Assembly: GCA_016201405.1 (NCBI GenBank)
Contig: JACQCZ010000005.1
Span: 1-64,000, forward strand
From: Candidatus Acetothermia bacterium
GTDB taxonomy: Bacteria > Bipolaricaulota > Bipolaricaulia > RBG-16-55-9
Reading direction: 5' to 3'
Length of the DNA stretch: 64,000 nt
Below are positions 43,334 through 52,105 of this stretch, piece after piece; positions within the stretch are counted from its first letter, which is position 1; every line of letters starts with the position of its first letter. Under the pieces are notes generated by a model. That model was not told the DNA's origin and made no database searches. It saw only the letters and a list, made by a program, of their open reading frames with translations. A program made the position numbers and the translations under genes.

Positions 43334-44167
43334 TTATGATCCTGGTGGCTGTGGGTTGTTGGGTAGCCGTACGAACTTCACGCCGGATTGGCTGGCCAGT
43401 TCTGCCAGACGATAGATCAGAGCCTGCACTCGCACAAAATTGTCCGAGCGGGACTCGATCACGAGATCCAGGCTGTCGGGCAGTTGAGCGTCTGGAGCTG
43501 CGAGCTCGACTAGAACCCTGGCCCGAAGACCGGAGAGAGCGATTCCATTCAACTGCGCATAGTCATTCCAATCCGGGGCAGAGACCAGGCCGTACAAGAC
43601 AGAGTCAATGTGAACTCCGTCGGGAGGCTGAATCTTGGCGGAGGTGATGAGTGGCTCCAGGGTCAGTGCTGTGATTGGCGTAGACAAGAAGCCAAAGGGC
43701 GCGAGGGCATCTTGAACCTTGCCAAGATCTTCAGCGCTCAGCTCTGTCTTGGGGAGCGCGGGAGAGATGATCAGCTCATATTGCAGCTGCACGGATGCGC
43801 TTTGAGGTCGCAAATGGACTTCCATGTCGCTCACTTGGATCTGAATCCAGAAGTGCTGTCCATCTACATAGAGCCGTGGCATCTGGAAGAAGCTGCTCTC
43901 TTGAGCTGGGTTGCACTGCGTGCAGGGCTCTTTGCCCTTTACATATGTGATGTCTGTGCCGGTTTGAATGCGAATCCAGTAGTCAGAGTTTTGGGCCGTA
44001 GAGATCACTTGCAGCGGGTTGACAGCGGTCAGCGTCACGGTAGCGTGAAAGTGCCGTTGCGAATCTACGAGCGCGGCACTGGCTCCATTCGTGTCTGAGA
44101 CAATGCCAACTGCGGGTGCTGCAAGCAAGAGCGTCAGCACCGCCCAGAGTGTGAACTGAGCTTTCAT
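43334..44167 (-). CDS. Secreted protein of unknown function
   Basis: A 277-residue protein with a signal peptide (MKAQFTLWAVLTLLLAAPAV). A beta-rich region contains a CTQC motif (about 82-85) in KGKEPCTQCNPAQESSF, which could bind metal or form a disulfide. The C-terminal half alternates amphipathic strands and a helix (DSLDLVIESRSDNFVRVQALIYRLAELA). No family recognised. It lies 39 nt before the subtilase and 77 nt after the PKD protein, so it is probably part of the same operon. Confidence 0.68.
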   Translation of the reverse strand: MKAQFTLWAVLTLLLAAPAVGIVSDTNGASAALVDSQRHFHATVTLTAVNPLQVISTAQNSDYWIRIQTGTDITYVKGKEPCTQCNPAQESSFFQMPRLYVDGQHFWIQIQVSDMEVHLRPQSASVQLQYELIISPALPKTELSAEDLGKVQDALAPFGFLSTPITALTLEPLITSAKIQPPDGVHIDSVLYGLVSAPDWNDYAQLNGIALSGLRARVLVELAAPDAQLPDSLDLVIESRSDNFVRVQALIYRLAELASQSGVKFVRLPNNPQPPGS

Positions 44168-44244
44168 AGTCTGCTCCTTTCGTGAGGGGGTAGGCGGGAG
44201 AGCCCGGAATGGGCTCTCCCCTGTGGTCGTTTCCTTGAGAGTGA

Positions 44245-45624
44245 TTATAGGCCTTGGAAGTTGAAGCAGAGGCTGATGAACAGCCCAGGCTGATTGACCA
44301 GCACGAGACAGACCTGGATATTGAGGAATATGTCAATCTGTCCAGGAGTCGTAAAGCTGAGAATAAACGGGTCTGATGGCGGATGCTTCAGCTCTGTACC
44401 CAAGAAGATGAAATTTCTGCTGTGCTCCATGATGCCATTGGCATCCGAGTCGAGCTGGAGATCGAACTTCACCTGGGTCGTCGTGCTGGATATTCCAATC
44501 GTGTATTCCACTTTGCCTGTGCCGACCAGACCGCTGAAATTCAGGATGTTCTGGTTGACTGGAACAGGCTGGATTCCCTGGGCTGCGGCATTTCCAGAGG
44601 CCGACTGGTTGACCGTGGTAAAGAAGCCGTTATTGGCTTCAAGATGAATCTGATAGGCTCTTGACACGAACCAGTCAGCCTGCCCTTGGATTGTGAGTTT
44701 GAAGTGGGTGCTATCCACACGAGTCACATAGTATCCGCCTTGCTGTGGGCTTGGGTTTCCACCGAAGGACAGTACCGTGATCAATTGAGCAGTGGAGCTG
44801 GCTGCTCCATGATTATCTACAGCAGTCAGTGTCACTTGATAGGTTCCGGGAAGTGCATAGATATGGAAGGTCGTTGCTCCGACAGCGGTCATGCCATCGC
44901 CAAAGTTCCAGATGTTCTGAGTGACAAAGTCACCGGCGTCTGGATCAAATGAGTTGGAGATGAACTGAATGACCTGCCCGGCGAGTGCAAACTGCGGTGA
45001 GGCTGTGAACTGTGCAATTGGAGCTTGATTGAAGGTCGGGGGTGGTGGATTGGGATTTGAGGAGGTGACGACGAAGCTGGCGAAATCAGAGGCGATTCTG
45101 CCGACAGCGATGATTCCCTGGATGGCTGCCTGCACCTGTTGCGCAAATTGTGCTGGATTGGTGCATAGAGTTGGAAATGGGTTTCCAGGAGTTGGGTTTG
45201 CATTGAATAATGTCCTCAAATCCAGCGGGTCCAAGCTGGCGAAGGCCTGAACATATTCCGTCCCAAAGGGCGGCACGACTTGGAACCGATAAAGGTTTGG
45301 CCTGTCGGATAATGAGAATTGCCCTACGGGAACGAGCGAGTTGGGCGAAAAAGCGTTCGGGAATATGAGGGAGCAGTTGCCTGCGGCATCAATATCCACT
45401 ACGTTCAGATAGACCTGCCCAACGCTGGGGGCCGTCGTGTTTATTTGGATGGTGATCTCTTCGCCGACTTGATAGGAGGCTTTTGCGAGGCTGACGTCCA
45501 CTTGAATGTTGCTGTTGCTAGGGATGGGCACAATCCCCTGTGGCGCTTGCGCCAAACCCAGCTGTCCAAAGAGACTGATTATTGCCATTACGGCGATCAT
45601 CACTGTAAATCTCTTAACGTTCAT
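44245..45624 (-). CDS. Secreted DUF4384-PKD protein sharing a C-terminal domain with the subtilase
   Basis: A 459-residue protein with a signal peptide. A DUF4384-like domain (DVSLAKASYQVGEEITIQIN and the rest, about 35-180) comes first. A PKD domain follows (NQAPIAQFTASPQFALAGQV, about 200-290). The 150-residue C-terminal domain (FKLTIQGQADWFVSRAYQIHL, KVEYTIGISSTTTQVKFDLQLD) resembles residues 1090-1254 of the subtilase. The ATG at 45624 has GAAAGGAG 6 nt upstream and is preferred over upstream in-frame starts. No catalytic residues are seen; it may be a partner or substrate anchor. Confidence 0.8.
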   Translation of the reverse strand: MNVKRFTVMIAVMAIISLFGQLGLAQAPQGIVPIPSNSNIQVDVSLAKASYQVGEEITIQINTTAPSVGQVYLNVVDIDAAGNCSLIFPNAFSPNSLVPVGQFSLSDRPNLYRFQVVPPFGTEYVQAFASLDPLDLRTLFNANPTPGNPFPTLCTNPAQFAQQVQAAIQGIIAVGRIASDFASFVVTSSNPNPPPPTFNQAPIAQFTASPQFALAGQVIQFISNSFDPDAGDFVTQNIWNFGDGMTAVGATTFHIYALPGTYQVTLTAVDNHGAASSTAQLITVLSFGGNPSPQQGGYYVTRVDSTHFKLTIQGQADWFVSRAYQIHLEANNGFFTTVNQSASGNAAAQGIQPVPVNQNILNFSGLVGTGKVEYTIGISSTTTQVKFDLQLDSDANGIMEHSRNFIFLGTELKHPPSDPFILSFTTPGQIDIFLNIQVCLVLVNQPGLFISLCFNFQGL

Positions 45625-45715
45625 TGCAGACTCCTTTCTCTTTTCTTGCGGCTGCATGGAACTTTCTCTCACTGAAAATGTCTTTGTCCCGGTCATAGCT
45701 TTTGCGTCCCCTCTC

Positions 45716-46477
45716 TTATGTAGAGCACTTCCCTCGCCTCACGCATGCATTCAACGCGATGCCTGAGAGCTCGGCTCCGGTCACATTAGACTGAATGTCG
45801 TTTACCATCTGCTGGGTCAACGTGGTCCCAATAAGATTCTTGAGTCTTCCAATGACGAAATCGTCAACAGCTTGAGCATTCCGCGCATCGCTATTGGGGT
45901 TGTTGCTGTTGGCAATGTAGTCTTCAAGAGCCTTTGAGATCTCTGTTATTGATGTATCCGAAAGTGCTTGCGAATATTTCTGGGTGCTTATTCCTTTGCT
46001 GTCCAAAAGCTTCTTGACCTCTTCCAGCGTCGCGGCGAGCGCCTGAACGTTCCCAACGATGACATCAAAAGGAGCATGGAGCAGGACTCCCTCGGCGATA
46101 TTGTCAATCAATAGCTGTACTGGAATTTTATTATTCAGAGTGTTTGTAAAAACAGTGCATATCTGCTCTTTCTGGGTCTGAGTGGCCTGGCTGTTCTCAA
46201 GTTTCTTAAGCATGTCCAGCATATCTTCCGGATTGAGCCGGCTCTGCTGGAAAGCAGGCTGCGTGGCTCCGCTCAAGGCTGTCTTGACAGGGTCAGATAC
46301 AGTCAGGCACTGGCTGATAAAGCTCTGCACATCGGAAGCCGTGGTCTTATCGCTTGGGGTCACCGTGCAGGCCGCAGCCTGGTCCAGCACGAACGATGGG
46401 CCGGCTTGAGCCTGGAAGGCCACCAAACCCAGCACTCCCGTGATTAAGATTCCAATCGCTAACCAATGTCGCATCAT
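45716..46477 (-). CDS. Secreted alpha-helical protein of unknown function
   Basis: A 253-residue protein with a signal peptide (MRHWLAIGILITGVLGLVAF...AQAG). The remainder is mostly helical, with paired cysteines (CTVT, QCLTV, QICTVF and the terminal NACVRRGKC). No family recognised. Start is one of two adjacent ATG codons after AAGGGGGTG. It lies 25 nt after the CBM48-type gene, probably in the sigma-factor operon. Confidence 0.65.
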   Translation of the reverse strand: MMRHWLAIGILITGVLGLVAFQAQAGPSFVLDQAAACTVTPSDKTTASDVQSFISQCLTVSDPVKTALSGATQPAFQQSRLNPEDMLDMLKKLENSQATQTQKEQICTVFTNTLNNKIPVQLLIDNIAEGVLLHAPFDVIVGNVQALAATLEEVKKLLDSKGISTQKYSQALSDTSITEISKALEDYIANSNNPNSDARNAQAVDDFVIGRLKNLIGTTLTQQMVNDIQSNVTGAELSGIALNACVRRGKCST

Positions 46478-46502
46478 GGATATGTACACCCCCTTTACAA
46501 AA

Positions 46503-47060
46503 TTACGAGACGAATATGACAGAATTGAGATGGTCATAACTCTTCACATACTCTTGAGCGCGCGGATCGACGACCATGCGCATTCCGTCCACAATAAACA
46601 CGTATTCATGGCGTCCTGGTGCAAGGTCCAGCTTGGTGGACCACATGCCCCGGCTGTCACGGGTCAGTGAGACGGGATCCCACTTGGTGAAGTCGCCCGC
46701 GAGCTGCACTTCCTTGGCCTCTGGATAGGCCATCACAAACAACACGCCCTGACCCGATGTGTTAAAGGCGAGCGTGCCGGTATTTTGCACGACTACCCCA
46801 GAGAGAAATCCAATCAAAAAGATGGCTATTGCTGCTGCCAATGCCCATGCCGGGCGCATCGAGGGCAGTGTTGGAAGCGCCGGGAGCCTGAGCCAAGAGA
46901 AGATGCCCTTGCGTTGGGTGCGCTTTTGCAGATGCTCCAGCACATTCTTCTCAATGCGGTCTAGTCTCGCACCATCGATTTCAACGGCGCGAGAAATTCC
47001 ATCCTTAATAAATTTTGCTACCTCTTCATCAAAAATCTCATCCCGCATCTCGTTACGCAT
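46503..47060 (-). CDS. Membrane protein with CBM48/AMPK-type glycogen-binding domain, probable anti-sigma partner
   Basis: A 185-residue protein. A charged N-terminal segment (about 1-55) may bind the sigma factor. A single membrane helix follows (WALAAAIAIFLIGFLSGVVV, about 71-92). The C-terminal domain reads VLFVMAYPEAKEVQLAGDFTKWDP and RHEYVFIVDGMRMVVDP, the early-set glycogen-binding fold. It overlaps the ECF sigma gene by 8 nt. The position and topology match anti-sigma factors, with the outer domain as a possible carbohydrate sensor. The anti-sigma role is inferred from context only. Confidence 0.78.
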   Translation of the reverse strand: MRNEMRDEIFDEEVAKFIKDGISRAVEIDGARLDRIEKNVLEHLQKRTQRKGIFSWLRLPALPTLPSMRPAWALAAAIAIFLIGFLSGVVVQNTGTLAFNTSGQGVLFVMAYPEAKEVQLAGDFTKWDPVSLTRDSRGMWSTKLDLAPGRHEYVFIVDGMRMVVDPRAQEYVKSYDHLNSVIFVS

Positions 47061-47601
47061 TTCCTTTCACTCCTCTCTCAACCATCCAACTCTTGAGAGC
47101 CTCTTTTGCTCGATGAATTCTTGTCTTCACAGTTCCTTCTGGCAGATCCAATATTTGAGCTATCTCCAGATAATCCAGTTCTCCGTAGAAGCGCAGCACC
47201 ATGGGAGAGCGGTACTTCTCATCCAGTGCGGCCAGCGCATCCTGAACCAATTCATGCCGCTCATCCCGTGCAATTATCGCTTCCGGGTCTTCTGCGTGAC
47301 CCTCGTACTGAACGGAGTCGTCCAGGCGGGTCTGGAACTTGTTGCGGCGGAGCATGTTCTTACAGAGATTGGCCGTGATGGTGAAGATCCACGTCGAGAA
47401 CTTTCTTTCCATGTCATAGCGGCGCAGGTTCTCGTACGCGCGGATAAATGCATCTTGGGCGGCATCTTCAGCATCAGCGGAGTTGCCGACGATGCCGAGC
47501 GCGATTCCGTAGACTGCACCTTTGTAGCGACGCACGATTTCACCCCATGCTTCGATATTGCCATCTAAGGCCTGTTGTATGAATCTTCCTTCCTCACCCA
47601 T
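47053..47601 (-). CDS. ECF-type RNA polymerase sigma factor
   Basis: A 182-residue sigma70 region 2 plus region 4 protein. Region 2 includes DAEDAAQDAFIRAYENLRRYD and KFSTWIFTITANLCKNMLRR. Region 4 includes LDEKYRSPMVLRFYGELDYLEIAQILDLPEGTVKTRIHRAKEALK. It directs RNA polymerase to its own regulon, likely the downstream secreted proteins and protease. AAAGGAAAC precedes the ATG. The first gene of a six-gene minus-strand run. Confidence 0.94.
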   Translation of the reverse strand: MGEEGRFIQQALDGNIEAWGEIVRRYKGAVYGIALGIVGNSADAEDAAQDAFIRAYENLRRYDMERKFSTWIFTITANLCKNMLRRNKFQTRLDDSVQYEGHAEDPEAIIARDERHELVQDALAALDEKYRSPMVLRFYGELDYLEIAQILDLPEGTVKTRIHRAKEALKSWMVERGVKGNA

Positions 47602-47820
47602 GATCGTTTCCTTTCGTAGAACATCTACTCACCGACCTCGCTCAAAGTTTCACGCCTGGGTCTCCCGCTCCGATTGGAGTCTTTTGCACATGACGGGAGT
47701 CACCCGTCCCGTAGACAAAACGGGAGAGGGGGGTCAGACTTGAGTCCTTCGATGAGAGACCGGATATATTCTACGCTAGAGCTTGAAGCACGTCATGATT
47801 CTGATTGAGGAGGGTCCAAC

Positions 47821-49161
47821 TTGATCCTAGAGGTATGGAAGAGACTGCTTGATCTTTTGACACGCCGGTATGTCTATCCTGTTCTGTTATTGGGGCTGAG
47901 CATTGTATTGGTCGGATGCCCGGCCTTTGTGAACCAGGCTCCGATTTCCATTGTGGAGGCTACGCCGCAGCAAGGCGAAGCGCCGCTCAATGTGCAGTTT
48001 GATGGCTCCCACTCCTTTGATGCAGATGGCACAATCGTACTCTATGAGTGGGATTTTGATGATGGATCACCGGAAGTCTCTGGCCAGTCTCCTTCTCACA
48101 AATTCTCTTCGGATGGAACCTTCCATGTCTTACTTACAGTTACAGATAACTTTGGCAGCAAGAATACGGGCTCCCTGGTCATCAAGGTGAGCGAATCGAA
48201 AGTCTACTTCTCTTCGGATCGCACCGGGAATGCCGAAATATTTGTCATGGATCTCAATGGAGGCAATCAGTCTGAAGTGACGAGCAATGTCAACCGAGAC
48301 ATCTTCCCCAGTCTTGTTCCGAATACACGCGATAAGCTGGCCTTTGCTTCCGATCGCACGACCCCACCCTTCTTTGACATCTTCTCGGCCAATACAGATG
48401 GCTCGCTGCCATCCAATTTGACGAATCAGACCAATCACTATTCGATTGAGCCGTCCTGGTCACCCGATGGAGAATTTCTGACATACACCACAAACCGCAA
48501 CGGTGGGAACTTTGAGATTTATATTGCGGCAAAGGATGGCACACTGCTGTCCGGTGGAAACCCGATCATCAGCGAGGCGCCCAACTGGGCGTTAGCACCC
48601 GCCTGGAAGCCAGTCTTTGTCGCAAAGACGGCCACCTCTGAGACGCATCAGCTGGCCTATGTGCGATATAACACGGGAACGACAGATAGTGACTTGATAC
48701 GGGTGCAGTTCACCATTGACTTGACTACAACACCGCCCTCGATTACGACAGTCTCGACCACCAACTTGTTGGTGGACGCTGCCAACAAAGATGGCTCGCT
48801 CGGCGGTCCGACCTTTGGGATTGCTGGCTTGCCAGGGTCATCCAGGCTCTCATGGAAGTCGGATGGCACTCGGGTGGCGTTCACGAGGCAGGTTGCCCCA
48901 GGGAATCTTGATGTCTTCACGATCGCTTCTGATGGAACATCTCTCAAGAATGTCAACGCCGAATGCTTCTCTGGAAACGCATCTCAAGCGGGCACCAATG
49001 AATTTGATCCGTACTGGATAGAGAACAACGATATTGCGTTTGTATCGGATCGAACGGGATCTGATCAGGTCTTCAAAGTAGATTGCTCCGCAGGGACGGG
49101 TCTTGTTACTCAGCTTACGACGCTGGGGACGGAGAACGTGCACCCTGCAGGACAGAAATAA
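47821..49161 (+). CDS. Lipoprotein with PKD domain and TolB/PD40 propeller
   Basis: A 446-residue protein. After a short N-terminal segment, the hydrophobic helix ends in lipobox LVGC (about residue 33). A PKD domain follows (PLNVQFDGSHSFDADGTIVLYEWDFDDGS, about 53-125). PD40-type repeats come next (VYFSSDRTGNAEIFVMDLNG, LAFASDRT, EPSWSPDGEFLTYTTNRNGG, DIAFVSDRTG). TTG start with GAGGAGG 8 nt upstream. It is divergent from the sigma operon and overlaps the convergent lnt gene by 47 nt. Confidence 0.85.
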   Translation: MILEVWKRLLDLLTRRYVYPVLLLGLSIVLVGCPAFVNQAPISIVEATPQQGEAPLNVQFDGSHSFDADGTIVLYEWDFDDGSPEVSGQSPSHKFSSDGTFHVLLTVTDNFGSKNTGSLVIKVSESKVYFSSDRTGNAEIFVMDLNGGNQSEVTSNVNRDIFPSLVPNTRDKLAFASDRTTPPFFDIFSANTDGSLPSNLTNQTNHYSIEPSWSPDGEFLTYTTNRNGGNFEIYIAAKDGTLLSGGNPIISEAPNWALAPAWKPVFVAKTATSETHQLAYVRYNTGTTDSDLIRVQFTIDLTTTPPSITTVSTTNLLVDAANKDGSLGGPTFGIAGLPGSSRLSWKSDGTRVAFTRQVAPGNLDVFTIASDGTSLKNVNAECFSGNASQAGTNEFDPYWIENNDIAFVSDRTGSDQVFKVDCSAGTGLVTQLTTLGTENVHPAGQK

Positions 49162-50623
49162 CGACGCTCATCAACAAAGCAATGAGCAACAGATAGATAA
49201 ACCAGTCGCCAAAACGGGTGAACAGGGTCTCGCCATCAAGCAGAGAGACTCTTCCGGTAGTGATAGAGCGGTTCTCGATGGAGGACCGCTCTTGAATTTT
49301 TCCGTGCGGATCGATAATTCCAGAGATGCCCGAGTTGGCCGTCTGAACAAAATAACGCCCATTCTCTACAGCCCGAAATACTCCTTTGGCAAAGTGCTGG
49401 TCGAGAGCCCAGCTATTCTTGAACCAGGCGTCGTTGGTGACGACTAGAATCAGTTCTGCGCCATTCCGGACAAACTCACGACTGACCTCTGGAAATATGG
49501 ACTCAAAACAGATTGGCGTTGCGATGAGCCCCAACTCTGTCTTGAGAGGAAAGAAGCCTCTGCCGGGTGTGAGGAGTCCAAGGCGGCTTCCGGCTGGAAT
49601 CAGAGTCGAAAGCCCCAAACTATTGAGAAGCTGAATTCCTGGGAAATACTCCGTGCTAAAGGGCACGAGCTGGACTTTGCTGTAAGTCTCTTTGGCCGGG
49701 CCATTCGGTGTAAAATAGGCGGTGCTGTTGAAAATTTCTGTGCCGCCGGAACTGGATGTGAATGTCCCAAGCACGAGATGAGTCTGTGCAGCGCTCGTCC
49801 AGTTGCTAAAGAAATCCCGGGGCGTCGGATCTTCCAAAACAAATGCAGGTAGAGAGGACTCGGGTAATACGACTAAATCTGCTTTCTGGGGCAGAGCTTT
49901 GACCTCACCAAGGAGGTCAGTATAGATGGCTAGAAACTCATTGAGTTTTGTCGGATTGCTTCGCTCGCGCTGCCCGATATTGGGTTGAACTAAAGCAAGA
50001 TTAAGGCTTGTTTCAGTAGAGACTGGTTGGTTGATTTGAGTTGAGCCCCATGCAAAAAGCCCAGCCATCATAACCAGAGCAAAAACTGGATAGGGCCATT
50101 GGCGTGCTCGTAGTCCGGTAATAATCAAATAATTGAAGAGAACGACTAGAAACGAAACGCCCCAGATTCCTGTGGCTGAAGCTACCTGGACAAATGGAAG
50201 CTGCTGAAAGAGAGCATCAGCGGCCTGCCCCCACGGGAAGCCAAAACGAGTCTGTGAGCGAATAAACTCCAAGATCACCCAAAAGGCCGGTATAGCAACG
50301 ATGAGAGCCCAGCGAGGCAGCCGGGCGCTTAGCCATGAGGCTCCTGCTCCAAATGCACCCCAGTAGAGCGCGAGATAAGCAATGAGCACAAGATATCCAG
50401 GGATGATGGCTGGGCCAGCCCATTCCCAAAGTGTGAAGAGCCAGTAGAGCAAGGCTCCAAAATAAACGATCCCGGCAATGAAGCCAATCTTAAAGGACTC
50501 TTTGGGAGTCTTATTATGCAAAGCCCAAAAGAGGGGGATGAGAGCGATCCAGGCGAGCCAGCCGAGATTGGGCCCCGGCATGCTAACCGCAAGAAGAATT
50601 CCCGAGAGAATGGGAAGAATCAT
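49115..50623 (-). CDS. lnt: Apolipoprotein N-acyltransferase Lnt
   Basis: A 502-residue inner-membrane enzyme with six or more N-terminal helices followed by a periplasmic nitrilase-like domain. The catalytic Glu is in VVLPESSLP, the Lys in TYSKVQLVPF and the Cys in ATPICFESIFPE. It N-acylates the lipid-modified cysteine of lipoproteins, which fits the several lipoproteins in this window and a diderm envelope. The ATG at 50623 overlaps the upstream stop as ATGA. The longer ORF from 50731 overlaps that gene and is rejected. Confidence 0.94.
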   Translation of the reverse strand: MILPILSGILLAVSMPGPNLGWLAWIALIPLFWALHNKTPKESFKIGFIAGIVYFGALLYWLFTLWEWAGPAIIPGYLVLIAYLALYWGAFGAGASWLSARLPRWALIVAIPAFWVILEFIRSQTRFGFPWGQAADALFQQLPFVQVASATGIWGVSFLVVLFNYLIITGLRARQWPYPVFALVMMAGLFAWGSTQINQPVSTETSLNLALVQPNIGQRERSNPTKLNEFLAIYTDLLGEVKALPQKADLVVLPESSLPAFVLEDPTPRDFFSNWTSAAQTHLVLGTFTSSSGGTEIFNSTAYFTPNGPAKETYSKVQLVPFSTEYFPGIQLLNSLGLSTLIPAGSRLGLLTPGRGFFPLKTELGLIATPICFESIFPEVSREFVRNGAELILVVTNDAWFKNSWALDQHFAKGVFRAVENGRYFVQTANSGISGIIDPHGKIQERSSIENRSITTGRVSLLDGETLFTRFGDWFIYLLLIALLMSVVISVLQGARSPSPAS

Positions 50624-51207
50624 CGTATCACCAGGAGCAGCCCGCAAGCGATCAATCCAACTCGGCCAAGCGACTCGACAAAACGAGTTTCGTCTCGAAG
50701 AAGTCTCGAAAGTGCACGGCCCATCACCCATAGAAGAAGTGAAATCACCAAGGCGATGAGCAATAGACCTGCCAAGTAGGCAATCAATTTCAGGAATCCT
50801 TCACTCTGTGTGGTAAAAGCGGTGATCCAGACTGCCGCGAAGTTAGGGCCGAAGCTTGAAAGCCCAAGACCCAAAATCCCTCCCCACAAAAATCCGGTCC
50901 AATTTGAGGTGACTCTTTGCAGTGGCAGAAACCCAGCGAGGACCAGCGATAGCATAGCAAGATAGATGGAATAGTCGAAAAACTTGACATTGGCGCCAAA
51001 CAACATAAAGAGCAGGCCCAGAACCACAATGAGCAGCAGTCCTCCGGCTAAGATCTGAGAAGAGAATGCTCTCCAATATTTCGGAAAATTTTTTGCATAA
51101 GCCAAGCCAAAAAAGAGCTGAGCGGCAATTAGCAGATAACCATTGAATTGGGTCGCGAGCGCAGCAACAGGGGCAAGGAATGCCCATTGAATCTGTGTGG
51201 TATCCAT
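50620..51207 (-). CDS. Polytopic membrane protein, hypothetical
   Basis: A 195-residue protein with five or six transmembrane helices (about 24-40, 50-72, 78-97, 107-125, 140-160, 180-194). The spacing and glycine patterns (GFLWGGILGLGLSSFGPNF) faintly recall cytochrome-c-biogenesis or LysE-type membrane proteins, but I cannot assign a family. It is translationally coupled to lnt and 4 nt downstream of the FabG-like gene, suggesting a three-gene operon. Confidence 0.68.
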   Translation of the reverse strand: MDTTQIQWAFLAPVAALATQFNGYLLIAAQLFFGLAYAKNFPKYWRAFSSQILAGGLLLIVVLGLLFMLFGANVKFFDYSIYLAMLSLVLAGFLPLQRVTSNWTGFLWGGILGLGLSSFGPNFAAVWITAFTTQSEGFLKLIAYLAGLLLIALVISLLLWVMGRALSRLLRDETRFVESLGRVGLIACGLLLVIR

Positions 51208-51211
51208 GGGC

Positions 51212-51955
51212 TTATCTCATGTAGATTCCGCCATTGACATTGATTGTCTCGCCGGTGATATACCTGGCTCGCTCAGAGCAAAGAAATGCGATGACGTCTG
51301 CAATCTCCCCCGCCTCGGCGACGTGCCTCAGCGGAATCTTGGCGCGAATCTGGTCTCCTTTTTCAATCAGAGATTTTTTGTTCATATCCGTTGCCGTGTA
51401 ACCCGGAGAGATGGCGTTTACTGTGATTTTTGGCGCAAGCTCCAGTGCGAGAGATTTTGTCAATCCGATTAGACCAGCTTTTGCGGAGGCATAGTGCGCG
51501 CCGTGCTCCGATCCGGTCATTGCCCGGAGTGAGGCGACATTGACAATTCTTCCCCAGCTGCTCTTTTTCAAGTGCGGCAGAGCAGATTTTGAGCAGTAAA
51601 ATGCAGCATTCAGCGTCACCGCGATCATCTTGTGCCACTCAGCGACCTCAAGCACATCTAGCTTGCCATGCGAAGTGTATCCCGCGTTGTTGACCAGAAT
51701 ATTCAAGCCGCCCAGTCTGTTTACAGTCTGTTCAATCAAAGACTCTACTTGTCTAAAATCTGAGACATCAGCTTGGATCGAAACTGCGCTTTGGCCTAAC
51801 GCTTTGATCTTTTTCACGACGAAAGTGGCTTGATCAGCATTGGATAAATAATTGATGGCAATATCGCAGCCCTGCTCAGCCAGCTTGATGGCAGTTGCAG
51901 CTCCAATCCCTCGGCTTGAGCCAGTCACCAACGCAACCCTCTTTATCGCAGGCAT
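51212..51955 (-). CDS. Short-chain dehydrogenase/reductase, FabG-like
   Basis: A 247-residue SDR: VALVTGSSRGIGAATAIKLAEQG (NADP site TGxxxGIG), NNAGYTSHG (NNAG), catalytic YASAK in AHYASAKAGLIGLTKSLALELAP, and a C-terminal GETINVNGG. The nucleotide-binding pattern and length fit 3-oxoacyl-ACP reductase FabG, but SDRs with other ketone substrates look alike. It is first in the operon with the membrane protein and lnt. Confidence 0.9.
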   Translation of the reverse strand: MPAIKRVALVTGSSRGIGAATAIKLAEQGCDIAINYLSNADQATFVVKKIKALGQSAVSIQADVSDFRQVESLIEQTVNRLGGLNILVNNAGYTSHGKLDVLEVAEWHKMIAVTLNAAFYCSKSALPHLKKSSWGRIVNVASLRAMTGSEHGAHYASAKAGLIGLTKSLALELAPKITVNAISPGYTATDMNKKSLIEKGDQIRAKIPLRHVAEAGEIADVIAFLCSERARYITGETINVNGGIYMR

Positions 51956-52105
51956 GGAGAATTATCGTACGAATGCAACAAACAAAGAGCAAGCGAGTTT
52001 TGTCATTGGCTCTGGTGCTCGTGATTTATTTAGAATGGCAGGTTGCTAGAATCCTGCATTCGCAGGAGTGGTGGCTGATAAATTGAAGAACTTCGAGGAG
52101 GGTTT

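Noticed and set aside
39545..45766. Many plus-strand frames opposite the secreted-protein cluster
   Set aside because: They are shadows of long minus-strand genes with signal peptides and known domains, and none has a recognisable motif or ribosome site.
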